NCBI GenBank assembly: GCA_029218485.1
Contig: JAQXRK010000250.1
Coordinates: 1 to 5,056 of the forward strand
From: a bacterium
Lineage (GTDB): Bacteria > Bacillota > Clostridia > Christensenellales > CAG-138
DNA length: 5,056 nucleotides
Direction of reading: 5' to 3'
Shown: positions 1 to 5,056 of the stretch, one piece after another
Position numbering within the stretch: the stretch's first letter is position 1
Layout of the letters: each line of letters begins with the position of its first letter
The notes under the pieces: generated by a model
The model's input: the letters and a program-made list of their open reading frames with translations, nothing else
Told to the model about the DNA's origin: nothing
The model's database searches: none
Translations under genes and position numbers: made by a program

Positions 1-110
1 AGAGCGGCTACCGGCTCGTGACGAACATCGGCGAGGCCGCGGGCCAGAGCGTTCCGCACCTGCACCTGCATCTGCTCGGCGGACGCTCGCTGCAGTGGCC
101 TCCGGGCTGA
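1..110 (+). CDS. hinT: HinT-like histidine triad (HIT) protein, 3' end only
   Basis: Only the last 35 codons are present, read from base 3 to a TGA at 108-110; the 5' part lies outside the window. The visible tail contains the histidine triad signature VPHLHLHLLGG (H-x-H-x-H followed by LLGGR), then a short W-P-P-G end. In HIT proteins the triad is the nucleotide-binding and catalytic site, with the middle histidine acting as nucleophile. The HLLGGR and WPPG ending is typical of the HinT/PKCI branch, which hydrolyses purine nucleoside phosphoramidates in the cytoplasm. The branch assignment is inferred from this tail alone. No hairpin followed by a T-run is seen after the stop, so its transcript end is unclear. 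Confidence 0.88.
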   Translation, partial: SGYRLVTNIGEAAGQSVPHLHLHLLGGRSLQWPPG

Positions 111-211
111 CCGGCGGAAGCGCCGCGCGCGGAGCATTCGCCTCTGCCGCAAACGCATGAGAGGAACCGCGCTCCAGAACCGGCGGAAACGTCCGCGCGC
201 GAAGCAGCATT
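111..211. repeat. Diverged direct repeat pair (111-138 and 180-211)
   Basis: The segment starting CCGGCGGAAGCG at 111 recurs as CCGGCGGAAACG at 180. Both copies continue through a CCGCGCGCG core and end in AGCATT. The second copy is about four bases longer because of small insertions. By eye, most positions match over about 28 bases. No target-site duplication or coding content is seen, so this looks like a decayed intergenic repeat rather than a mobile element. Confidence 0.5.
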
Positions 212-309
212 TGAACAGCAATCCCTCTGATCCGGCAGGTTCAGGGGGATTTGTATGTCCGGAAACGGTGCGCGGAAGGCGCGGCAGAGGGCGAAGAGGA
301 CTGCGCAGC

Positions 310-382
310 GAAGCGGATGCCGGAACCCTTGCGCGCGCAATTTGGCCGGGGATGCCCCTGCGCCGGGCGCATCATCCGCTTC
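310..382. repeat. Inverted repeat, perfect 10-bp arms
   Basis: GAAGCGGATG at 310-319 is matched by its exact reverse complement CATCCGCTTC at 373-382, 53 bases apart. The interval also contains a small GGGG-ATG-CCCC hairpin at 348-358. Pairing beyond the 10-bp arms is poor and there is no T-run after the right arm, so it does not look like an intrinsic terminator. It could be a remnant of an intergenic repeat unit or chance in GC-rich DNA. Confidence 0.35.
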
Positions 383-512
383 CTTGCCGCCTGCCGTTTT
401 GCCGTTGCAGCGCCACCCTCGCCGCCCGCGCTCCCGTGAACGAACCCGCCGCTTGCCGTTCCGCTGCCTGACCATTGTGTTCCTGTCAGCAAAACCGTTG
501 CATGCAGCTTGC

Positions 513-668
513 GAAGCCATCGCCTTGGAACGGTCGCTCATGAAACAGCCGCTTGCGAAGCCGCTGTTCGCGAAGCCGCCGCCTTGGGAAACCGACGCTC
601 GCGAAGCTATCGCCTGCGAAACCGCCACCGCGGAACCGCCGCTCGTAAAACGGCAACAGCCGCTTGCG
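513..668. repeat. Degenerate 15-bp tandem repeat array, about ten units
   Basis: From 513 the sequence repeats with a 15-base step, each unit beginning GAA and running roughly GAARCCGCCGCYTGC. Unit starts are seen at about 513, 528, 542, 557, 572, 588, 603, 618 and 633, with a looser last unit to 668. One unit is 14 and one 16 bases long, so any reading frame would shift inside the array. Units differ by several substitutions, which indicates an old array. Read on the minus strand it gives recurring Gly-Phe-Ala patterns, but no credible gene spans it. The last unit overlaps the proposed -35 box of the GtrA gene. The function is unknown. Confidence 0.65.
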
Positions 669-692
669 GCGGGGCGAATTTTCCCGTATACT
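664..692 (+). promoter_or_regulatory. Probable sigma-A promoter of the GtrA-family gene
   Basis: The -10 candidate TATACT is at 687-692 and the -35 candidate TTGCGG at 664-669, with the ideal 17-bp spacing. The -35 box is weak (three of six consensus bases). The predicted start of transcription near 699 leaves a leader of about 27 bases before the ATG at 726. The -35 box lies at the end of the 15-bp repeat array. Confidence 0.5.
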
Positions 693-725
693 GTAAGCCG
701 ATGCTTGGCATGCACAGGAGGGATT

Positions 726-1151
726 ATGCGGAAAGAACGAAAGGCGGAGCTGCTGCGCTCCATCAAGTTTTTGCTGTTCTCCGTTTCGGCGGGCGTGATC
801 GAGGCGGGCGCGTTCGCGCTGCTCAACGAGCTGCTGCAATGGAGCTACTGGCCGTGCTATCTGATCGCGCTTGTGCTGTCGGTCGTGTGGAACTTCACGC
901 TGAACCGGCGCTATACGTTCCAGTCGGCGAACAATGTGCCGGTGGCCATGTGCAAGGTGCTCGCGTTCTACTGCGTGTTCACGCCGCTGTCGACGCTGCT
1001 CGGCAGCTATTTGGCGGACACACTGCTCTGGAACGAATATCTCGTGACCGCACTGAACATGATCGCCAATTTTGTGCTCGAGTTTCTGTACGACCGGTTC
1101 TATGTGTTCCGCGACAGCATCGACACCAACGACCGCGCCAGGAGGGCGTGA
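726..1151 (+). CDS. GtrA-family four-helix membrane protein
   Basis: This 141-residue protein has the compact hydrophobic build of the GtrA family. Four membrane segments lie at roughly residues 14-34, 43-60, 77-97 and 103-122, after a short basic N-terminus (MRKERKAELLR). The family motifs are clear: WNFTLNRRYTF at 56-66 after helix 2, and NFVLEFLYDRFYVFR at 115-129 after helix 4. Known GtrA proteins act in the cytoplasmic membrane, often in moving lipid-linked sugars for O-antigen glucosylation, teichoic acid or polysaccharide decoration. The precise role here is unknown, because no glycosyltransferase neighbour is visible. The start is ATG 726, supported by AGGAGG at 716-721 and a candidate promoter just upstream. 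The same frame stays open back to 255, but that extension is repeat-derived, low-complexity sequence and is not accepted. The gene appears to be monocistronic and ends in the shared hairpin at 1204-1237. Confidence 0.88.
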   Translation: MRKERKAELLRSIKFLLFSVSAGVIEAGAFALLNELLQWSYWPCYLIALVLSVVWNFTLNRRYTFQSANNVPVAMCKVLAFYCVFTPLSTLLGSYLADTLLWNEYLVTALNMIANFVLEFLYDRFYVFRDSIDTNDRARRA

Positions 1152-1203
1152 GCGGGCGTGCGGGCAATCACCGGCCGCATGCAAACCGAAAAGCAAAGGA
1201 TAA

Positions 1204-1237
1204 AAACGACCGCGCGTATAAAAACGCGCGGTCGTTT
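1204..1237. terminator. Bidirectional intrinsic terminator between convergent genes
   Basis: A perfect 14-bp inverted repeat (AAACGACCGCGCGT at 1204-1217 and its complement at 1224-1237) encloses a six-base loop. It lies 52 bases after the GtrA-family stop and six bases after the stop of the minus-strand repressor gene. On the minus strand the stem is followed by TTATCCTTTGCTTTT, which with the stem end gives TTTTT, so it fits best as the repressor's terminator. On the plus strand the T-rich tail (TTTCGTTGTT) is weaker but plausible. Confidence 0.85.
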
Positions 1238-1243
1238 CGTTGT

Positions 1244-2266
1244 TCAGCACCGGCTGCCGCAGGAGGTTCGGATGCACAGCTCCGGCTGGAGCACGATCTC
1301 CTGCGGCTGGAGCACGGCGTCCGGCGGAGCCTCCACGAGATCGAGCAGCATGCGCGCAGCCACGGCCGCGAGCTGTTCGATCGGCTGGTTGATGGTCGTC
1401 AGCTCCGGCTCGGACAGCGTGGCGACCGGCGAATCCGTGAAACCCGCGATGGCGAGCCGCTGCGGAACCGGAATGCCAAGGTCGCGCGCGGCGCGCAGCG
1501 CGCCGAACGCCATCTCATTGCTCGCGCAGAAGAACGCATCGGGCGCATCCGGCTGGGCGAGGAGCTCCTTGGCCTTTTCATAGCCGCCCTGTACGTTGTT
1601 CGGCGTATGCACGATCCAGCGCTCGTCAAACGGCAGATCGTTCTCAAAATAGGCGCGCTTCCAGCCGCGGCAGAAGCTGGCGACGAACTGGAACGAAGCA
1701 TTTTCCACGAGCAGCGCGATTTGACGGCGGCCGAGCGAGAGCAGGTGCTGTGTCATGCGGAACGAGCCAACGGTAAAATCGACGTAGCAGTACGGATGGT
1801 TGGTCGTGAACTGATCGTATTTGCGCGCGAGAACGAGCGGGATTCCCTTGCCCGAAAAGAGCGCGGCATCGTCGGGATGGAAATCGCGCAGCGCCCAGAT
1901 CGCGCCTGCGGGCTTCTGGCGGCTGAGCATCTCCATCTGGAGCGTACGGCGCTGCGGCTCGGCGCTGACCGGACAGAACAGCACGGTGTAGCCGCGCGGA
2001 TGGACGACCGTTTCAAACCCGGAGAAAGCCGGCTCATAGAAGCTGTAATCCTCCGCGTCGAACAGAAACAGGAGCATATGCGAAGCAACGCCGTTTGCGG
2101 TGAGCGCAGAACGGCGGGTGGGCGTATAGTTTTCCGATTGCATGGTGCGCAGAATCCGCTCCCGCGTCTCCGCCTGTACCAGCTCCGGCGTATTGATCGT
2201 GCGGGAAACCGTGGCGACGGAAACGCCGCAAAGGCGCGCAATCTCTCGTATATTGATAGGAATCAT
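1244..2266 (-). CDS. LacI-family transcriptional regulator
   Basis: This 340-residue protein has the standard LacI/GalR layout and length. An N-terminal helix-turn-helix spans about residues 4-25 (INIREIARLCGVSVATVSR). A hinge region lies around 47-60 (NYTPT...SALTANG), followed by a periplasmic-binding-protein-like effector domain from about 63. The C-terminal family signature is present: FFCASNEMAFGAL at 245-257, then GIPVPQRLAIAGFTD at 264-278 and LTTINQP at 289-295. Such proteins act as dimers or tetramers that repress until a small ligand binds. The gene is divergent from the permease-amidase operon, 245 bases away, so it is the likely regulator of that operon and perhaps of itself. The effector is probably the transported compound or a product of it (inference). 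The hinge appears about one residue shorter than in PurR. The ATG at 2264-2266 is the first canonical start in frame after an upstream TAA, but its AAAGG sits directly against the ATG, so the true start is uncertain by a few codons. Confidence 0.93.
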   Translation of the reverse strand: MIPINIREIARLCGVSVATVSRTINTPELVQAETRERILRTMQSENYTPTRRSALTANGVASHMLLFLFDAEDYSFYEPAFSGFETVVHPRGYTVLFCPVSAEPQRRTLQMEMLSRQKPAGAIWALRDFHPDDAALFSGKGIPLVLARKYDQFTTNHPYCYVDFTVGSFRMTQHLLSLGRRQIALLVENASFQFVASFCRGWKRAYFENDLPFDERWIVHTPNNVQGGYEKAKELLAQPDAPDAFFCASNEMAFGALRAARDLGIPVPQRLAIAGFTDSPVATLSEPELTTINQPIEQLAAVAARMLLDLVEAPPDAVLQPQEIVLQPELCIRTSCGSRC

Positions 2267-2292
2267 CCTTTCACAAACTGCATGATCTTATC

Positions 2293-2321
2293 AGTATACC
2301 ATAAAAAGCGGCCGGAGCAAA
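2293..2321 (-). promoter_or_regulatory. Probable promoter of the LacI-family gene (extended -10)
   Basis: On the minus strand, TGGTATACT (2293-2301) is an extended -10 element: TG, one base, then TATACT. A weak -35 candidate TTTGCT lies 17 bp upstream (2316-2321). Transcription would begin near 2286, giving a leader of about 20 bases before the ATG at 2266. A strong extended -10 can compensate for a poor -35. Confidence 0.6.
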
Positions 2322-2381
2322 CCGATTGAGCCGCTGCGGCGCGGATGAATTGTGAAATTGCTGGAAAAAGTAAATTTCTTG

Positions 2382-2410
2382 TTGACATCGATGAAACAAA
2401 AACCTATAAT
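2382..2410 (+). promoter_or_regulatory. Consensus sigma-A promoter of the permease-amidase operon
   Basis: TTGACA at 2382-2387 and TATAAT at 2405-2410 are separated by exactly 17 bp. Both hexamers match the housekeeping sigma consensus perfectly. Upstream sequence (2345-2380) is AT-rich with A and T runs and could act as an UP element. Transcription should start near 2417, leaving a leader of about 95 bases before the permease ATG. A promoter this strong ahead of a catabolic operon implies control by a repressor, which fits the divergent LacI-family gene. Confidence 0.88.
2386..2393. promoter_or_regulatory. Candidate repressor half-palindrome in the promoter spacer
   Basis: CATCGATG is a perfect 8-bp palindrome with a central CpG, as is usual for LacI-family operators. 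It overlaps the last two bases of the -35 box and runs into the spacer, where bound repressor would block polymerase. It is short, so assignment is tentative. Confidence 0.3.
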
Positions 2411-2445
2411 TGTTACAGAAATATTTCGATAATGTTACAGTAACA
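2411..2445. promoter_or_regulatory. Candidate operator cluster at the transcription start
   Basis: TGTTACAGTAACA at 2433-2445 is a perfect inverted repeat (TGTTAC, one central base, GTAACA). Its left part, TGTTACAG, also occurs at 2411-2418, exactly 22 bases upstream, close to two helical turns. Between them lies the perfect 10-bp palindrome GAAATATTTC (2418-2427). The cluster covers about -6 to +29 relative to the predicted start, a classic place for a repressor. The divergent LacI-family protein is the natural candidate to bind here. The odd-centred main palindrome lacks the central CpG common in LacI operators, so another regulator is possible. Confidence 0.5.
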
Positions 2446-2511
2446 ACCAGATCTGTCCGGACGAATCAACACCAGAAGCAACAAACGAATCATGAATGAG
2501 GGGGAAAAGCA

Positions 2512-3846
2512 ATGTCAACAAAGCCAAAAGAAGCTGACGGCGTGGCAGCAAAAACGGAAACTGTCGACCAGGATTACCCTATTGATCATGTTCCGCTTTC
2601 CGCACGCAGATCCTTTTTTTCCATCGCGGCCGTCCTGCTCGGAATCACGTTCTTCGCACCCACCATGTCCACCGGCGCTCAGATCGCATCGGCATTTACA
2701 TTTGGCCAGCTGATGTGGATCGTGCTGCTCGGCAATCTTGTACTCGGCGTTTATGTCGCGCTCAACTGCGGCATCGGCGCCAAAACCGGTCTGACCTCCG
2801 TCATGCTCTCCCGCTATACGCTCGGCGTCGGCGGCTCCAAATGGGCCGGCCTGCTGCTCGGCGGCACGCAGATCGGATGGTACGCTTATGTAAGCGCCTA
2901 CACCGGCCAACTGTTTGCAACGGCGTTTCAGGTGCCGGATGCGGCTGTCTGGTTCACGCTCCTCTGGGCAGTCATCTTCGGCGTTACGGCAATCTGGGGC
3001 TATAAGGCCATGGAAAAGGTCGCCTATGTGGCCGTGCCCGCGCTGCTGCTGCTCGTCATCTATGTCCCGATCCTTGCCGCACAGGCAAACGGCGGCTTTG
3101 CTGCCATCACGCAGGCCGTTCCCACCGCAGAGATGAGCGTTGCCACGGCCATGACCGCCATCGTCGGCACGTTCGCGTCGATGGGCACGCAGGCCTGCAA
3201 CTGGTCGCGCTTTGCCAAGAACGCCAAGACCGCGTTCCTTGCGGGCTTCATCGCGTTCATGATCGGCAACACGATCATGCTGCTTGCCGGTATCATCGGC
3301 GGCCTTGCCTACGGTGAGGCGGACTTCATCGTTGTCATGCTGCGCACGGGCCTGATCTTCTTCGCTCTGGTCGTGCTCACGCTCAACATCTGGACGACCG
3401 CGCATGCCGGCGCATACGCCTGGGGCGTTGCCGGTGCTGAAATGTTCAACAAGCAGAACAAGACGCCCTTCCTGATCGGCGGCCTCGTCATCGCCATCAT
3501 TCTCGCGGTGACCGGCATCTACGCGCAGCTCATCAACTTCCTGGTACTGCTCGGCATCTTCATTCCCCCGCTCGGCGGCGTCATGCTCGGGGACTACTTC
3601 TTCATCTACAAGCGCAAGATGCCAAAGCTTGCCTACATTAAATTCAAACTGTTCCGCATTGGGCCGGTACTGGCCTATCTCGTCGGCACGATCGTTGCGT
3701 TTATTACCGACCGTGCAGGGTTCGGCATCCCGCCGCTGTTCGGCATCATCGTGGCTGCCGTATGCGTGCCGCTGTTCGACTGGCTGCTCAAGGCGCTCAA
3801 GGTGAATGACCGCCATGAGATCGAGGAAGGCGCGGAGACCGTCTGA
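2512..3846 (+). CDS. codB: CodB-like NCS1-family nucleobase/cytosine permease
   Basis: This 444-residue membrane protein belongs to the NCS1 (nucleobase-cation symporter-1) family and is close in layout and length to cytosine permease CodB (about 420 residues in E. coli). Motifs shared with remembered CodB are GAKTGLT (89-95), LLLGGTQIGW (114-123), the GTFAS region (219-223), FAKNAK (234-239), LNIWTT (291-296) and IPPLGGV (351-357). About twelve membrane helices fill residues 34-425. The hydrophilic N-terminus (about 30 residues) is longer than in E. coli CodB and the C-terminus ends in an acidic tail. W123, F221 and N292 match residues at the CodB substrate site. The stretch after LNIWTT reads AHA where E. 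coli CodB has NDN, so cytosine is not assured as substrate. The start is ATG 2512 with GAGGGGG at 2498-2504. It is the first gene of the operon, 37 bases before the amidase, and probably imports that enzyme's substrate or its precursor. Confidence 0.88.
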   Translation: MSTKPKEADGVAAKTETVDQDYPIDHVPLSARRSFFSIAAVLLGITFFAPTMSTGAQIASAFTFGQLMWIVLLGNLVLGVYVALNCGIGAKTGLTSVMLSRYTLGVGGSKWAGLLLGGTQIGWYAYVSAYTGQLFATAFQVPDAAVWFTLLWAVIFGVTAIWGYKAMEKVAYVAVPALLLLVIYVPILAAQANGGFAAITQAVPTAEMSVATAMTAIVGTFASMGTQACNWSRFAKNAKTAFLAGFIAFMIGNTIMLLAGIIGGLAYGEADFIVVMLRTGLIFFALVVLTLNIWTTAHAGAYAWGVAGAEMFNKQNKTPFLIGGLVIAIILAVTGIYAQLINFLVLLGIFIPPLGGVMLGDYFFIYKRKMPKLAYIKFKLFRIGPVLAYLVGTIVAFITDRAGFGIPPLFGIIVAAVCVPLFDWLLKALKVNDRHEIEEGAETV

Positions 3847-3883
3847 TGCGGGACGGTATCAAGAAACGAAGGGAGAACGATAG

Positions 3884-4822
3884 ATGAATATCGGCAACCT
3901 GTTTGCACTGAACGGAAAGATCGAGACCGAAGCGCTGAGCGTTTGCTGCGTACAGTTTGCGCCGGTTGGCGCGCAGACGGTCGACGAGCTGAACGAAAAC
4001 ACCGAGACCATGCTCAACTATCTCGACATGGCGGTGGGCGCCTTCCCGGGGGTGGACCTCGTGGTGTTCCCGGAGGCTTGCTTCCAGGGGTTCGCACCGG
4101 TCAACTTTGAGGAAGCGCTGATGACGGAGCAGAGCGAGCAGCTCCTGCGCATTCGGGAACGCTGCAAAAAGCTCTCCGTCTGGTGCGTGGTCGATCCGCT
4201 GATCAGGAGCAAGACCGGAAAATGCTTCGAGAACACCGCCATGGTCATCAACGACCGGGGCGAGATCGTCCACCGCTACGTCAAGATGAACCCGTGGATC
4301 CCGTTTGAAAACGCGGTTCCCGGAAAGGAATGCACCGTGTGCGACGGGCCTAAGGGCTCGCGCCTGGGCATCATCATCTGCGCGGACGGCGACTACCCGG
4401 AGATCTGGCGCGAGGCGGCCTATCGCGGCGCGAATGTCATCATTCGTCCGACGCATTATATGGATCCGTGGTATCAGGCCTGGGAGCTGACCAATCGCGC
4501 CTCCGCCTACTTCAATCAGGTCTATGTGGTGGGCGTGAACTGCTCCGGACTGGCGAGGAACGAGACGCGCTCCTGCTTTGGGCGCAGCATGATCGTTGGC
4601 CCGGACGGCACGATCATTACGGAAGCGTCGAACGGCTGCCCCGGGCTGATCAAGGCGGATCTCTATCCCGGTATCATCGACAAAATGCGCGAACAGGCCG
4701 TGCATTCGAATCCTATGTACTCGTTTCGGCATCGCGGCGCGAGCTGCCCGGATTGCGGCGGAAACGGCGCCGAGCGTCTCGGCTATGCCGCTTATGAAAC
4801 ACGGAAGGAGGAGCAGCCATGA
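3884..4822 (+). CDS. Nitrilase-superfamily amidase (aliphatic amidase/formamidase-like)
   Basis: This 312-residue cytoplasmic enzyme belongs to the carbon-nitrogen hydrolase superfamily and most resembles the AmiE/AmiF group, which hydrolyses short amides to a carboxylate and ammonia. The catalytic set is complete: E64 in VVFPE, K134 in YVK, E142 in PFEN and C166 in IIICADGDYPEIWREAAYRG. The Lys, second Glu and Cys fall at the same numbers as in Pseudomonas AmiE. LTNRASAYFNQVY (202-214) and the late HRG (283-285) resemble AmiF. It is shorter than AmiE (346) or AmiF (334) because the C-terminal arm is reduced and carries a C-PD-C pair (288-291). It also has about 18 extra residues before the first beta strand. 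Start ATG 3884 has AAGGGAG at 3869-3875. It lies between the permease and a translationally coupled small gene. Formamidase, aliphatic amidase or a different amide specificity all remain possible. Confidence 0.9.
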   Translation: MNIGNLFALNGKIETEALSVCCVQFAPVGAQTVDELNENTETMLNYLDMAVGAFPGVDLVVFPEACFQGFAPVNFEEALMTEQSEQLLRIRERCKKLSVWCVVDPLIRSKTGKCFENTAMVINDRGEIVHRYVKMNPWIPFENAVPGKECTVCDGPKGSRLGIIICADGDYPEIWREAAYRGANVIIRPTHYMDPWYQAWELTNRASAYFNQVYVVGVNCSGLARNETRSCFGRSMIVGPDGTIITEASNGCPGLIKADLYPGIIDKMREQAVHSNPMYSFRHRGASCPDCGGNGAERLGYAAYETRKEEQP

Positions 4823-5049
4823 AAATGACCAAACCAGCCTATCCGGCTCTGTTCCATTACATCCAAAAGCAGATGGCGGATGTGGCGTATCCGATCACGA
4901 AGCAGGCGCTGCTTGAGCAGATCGGCGAGCGGGAGGTGTTCGTGGACTGGGACGTGCAGGTGCCGCTCCGGACGTTCATTGAGCCGATCCGGCGGGAGGA
5001 GTTCTCCTGCGCTGCGGATTTCTACTGCATGCTGATCGCGTTCCTGTAA
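4819..5049 (+). CDS. Small protein of unknown function, coupled to the amidase
   Basis: This 76-residue protein has an excellent ribosome binding site (AGGAGG at 4806-4811, seven bases before ATG 4819). Its start overlaps the amidase stop as ATGA, so translation is probably coupled. A second in-frame ATG at 4825 is less well placed. The sequence is soluble, with no signal peptide or membrane segment. It appears mainly helical: an aromatic N-terminal helix (YPALFHYIQKQM), then VAYPITKQALLEQIGE (22-37), a VDWD segment, LRTFIEPI (50-57) and EEFSCAADFYCML (60-72). The YP..K..L...F..AADF spacing faintly recalls DUF2795-type small helical domains, but this is only a weak resemblance. I do not recognise the family. 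Position suggests an accessory role for the amidase or permease, such as a partner subunit, regulator or chaperone (inference). Confidence 0.8.
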   Translation: MKMTKPAYPALFHYIQKQMADVAYPITKQALLEQIGEREVFVDWDVQVPLRTFIEPIRREEFSCAADFYCMLIAFL

Positions 5050-5056
5050 GCGCAGC

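Larger units (their letters stand above)
111..663. other. Gene-free, GC-rich repetitive intergenic region
   Basis: About 550 bases separate the HIT gene from the GtrA promoter. Open frames cross it on both strands, but their translations are Arg/Ala/Pro-rich and low in complexity, have no recognisable domain, and overlap the real genes at the edges. This is what a stop-poor GC-rich sequence gives by chance. An AGGGGG at 243-248 sits just before an ATG at 255 (and a TTG at 251), but neither frame gives a credible protein. What the stretch does hold is repeats: a direct repeat pair near the left end, an inverted repeat in the middle and a 15-bp degenerate tandem array at the right end, each listed separately. 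Confidence 0.6.

Noticed and set aside
513..668. CRISPR array
   Set aside because: Units are 15 bases long, directly adjacent, diverged and without unique spacers, and there are no cas genes.
255..725. N-terminal extension of the GtrA protein, or a separate small gene starting at 255 (or TTG 251)
   Set aside because: An AGGGGG precedes the ATG, but the translation is Arg/Ala/Pro-rich and partly encoded by the tandem repeat. The GtrA protein has its own ribosome binding site and promoter at 664-726.
8..826. Long minus-strand open frame (272 codons) across the left intergenic region
   Set aside because: It overlaps the HIT tail and the GtrA N-terminus in antisense, its translation is low in complexity and repeat-derived, and no domain is visible.
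509..2329. Very long plus-strand open frame (606 codons)
   Set aside because: It runs in the wrong frame through the GtrA gene and antisense to the LacI-family gene, both of which show clear protein families. Its translation is His/Arg/Ala-rich without motifs.
2307..2335. Inverted repeat AGCGGC / GCCGCT as a terminator or operator
   Set aside because: Six-base GC arms are common by chance in this sequence, there is no T-run, and it lies upstream of both divergent promoters' start sites without clear symmetry to either.
2417..2511. Riboswitch in the permease leader
   Set aside because: The leader is only about 95 bases, mostly unstructured and A-rich, with no recognisable aptamer core or terminator hairpin. 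The palindromes there fit protein binding better.
2515..3816. Minus-strand open frame of 433 codons opposite the permease gene
   Set aside because: It is an antisense shadow of a GC-rich membrane-protein gene. Its Asp/Arg/His/Gly-rich composition is what reversing such a gene gives, and it has no ribosome binding site or domain.
3797..4732. Minus-strand open frame of 311 codons opposite the amidase gene
   Set aside because: It is an antisense shadow. The plus strand carries an unmistakable amidase with all catalytic residues and a proper ribosome binding site.

Overview
The window looks like the chromosome of a high-GC member of the Firmicutes (Bacillota), most likely a clostridial gut-type lineage. 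The evidence is strong AGGAGG-type ribosome binding sites, consensus sigma-A promoters, a clostridial-style HIT protein tail (LGGR.LQWPPG) and a LacI-family regulator divergent from a catabolic or transport operon. The taxon is inferred from style only, with no marker gene to fix it.

Left part (1-1237). The window opens inside the 3' end of a HinT-like histidine-triad gene (1-110, +). A gene-free stretch of about 550 bases follows (111-663). It is GC-rich and repetitive, with a diverged direct repeat pair (111-138 / 180-211), an inverted repeat (310-319 / 373-382) and a degenerate 15-bp tandem array (513-668) that runs into the promoter of the next gene. That gene (726-1151, +) encodes a short four-helix GtrA-family membrane protein. 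A perfect 14-bp hairpin (1204-1237) lies between it and the convergent regulator gene and probably terminates both.

Middle (1244-2511). A LacI-family repressor is encoded on the minus strand (1244-2266). The AT-rich 245-bp divergent region carries an extended -10 promoter for the repressor and a perfect-consensus promoter (TTGACA, 17 bp, TATAAT) for the rightward operon. Several palindromes overlap or follow that promoter and are candidate operators.

Right part (2512-5049). A tightly packed plus-strand operon encodes a CodB-like NCS1 permease, a nitrilase-superfamily amidase close to the AmiE/AmiF (aliphatic amidase/formamidase) group with its Glu-Lys-Glu-Cys catalytic set intact, and a 76-residue protein of unknown function whose start codon overlaps the amidase stop (ATGA). 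The simplest model is a LacI-controlled unit that imports a small nitrogen compound through the permease, hydrolyses an amide to release ammonia, and uses the small protein in an unknown accessory role. No cytosine deaminase is visible, so the usual codBA cytosine pathway is not supported by this window. The substrate is unknown. This operon is the best candidate here for an undescribed system.
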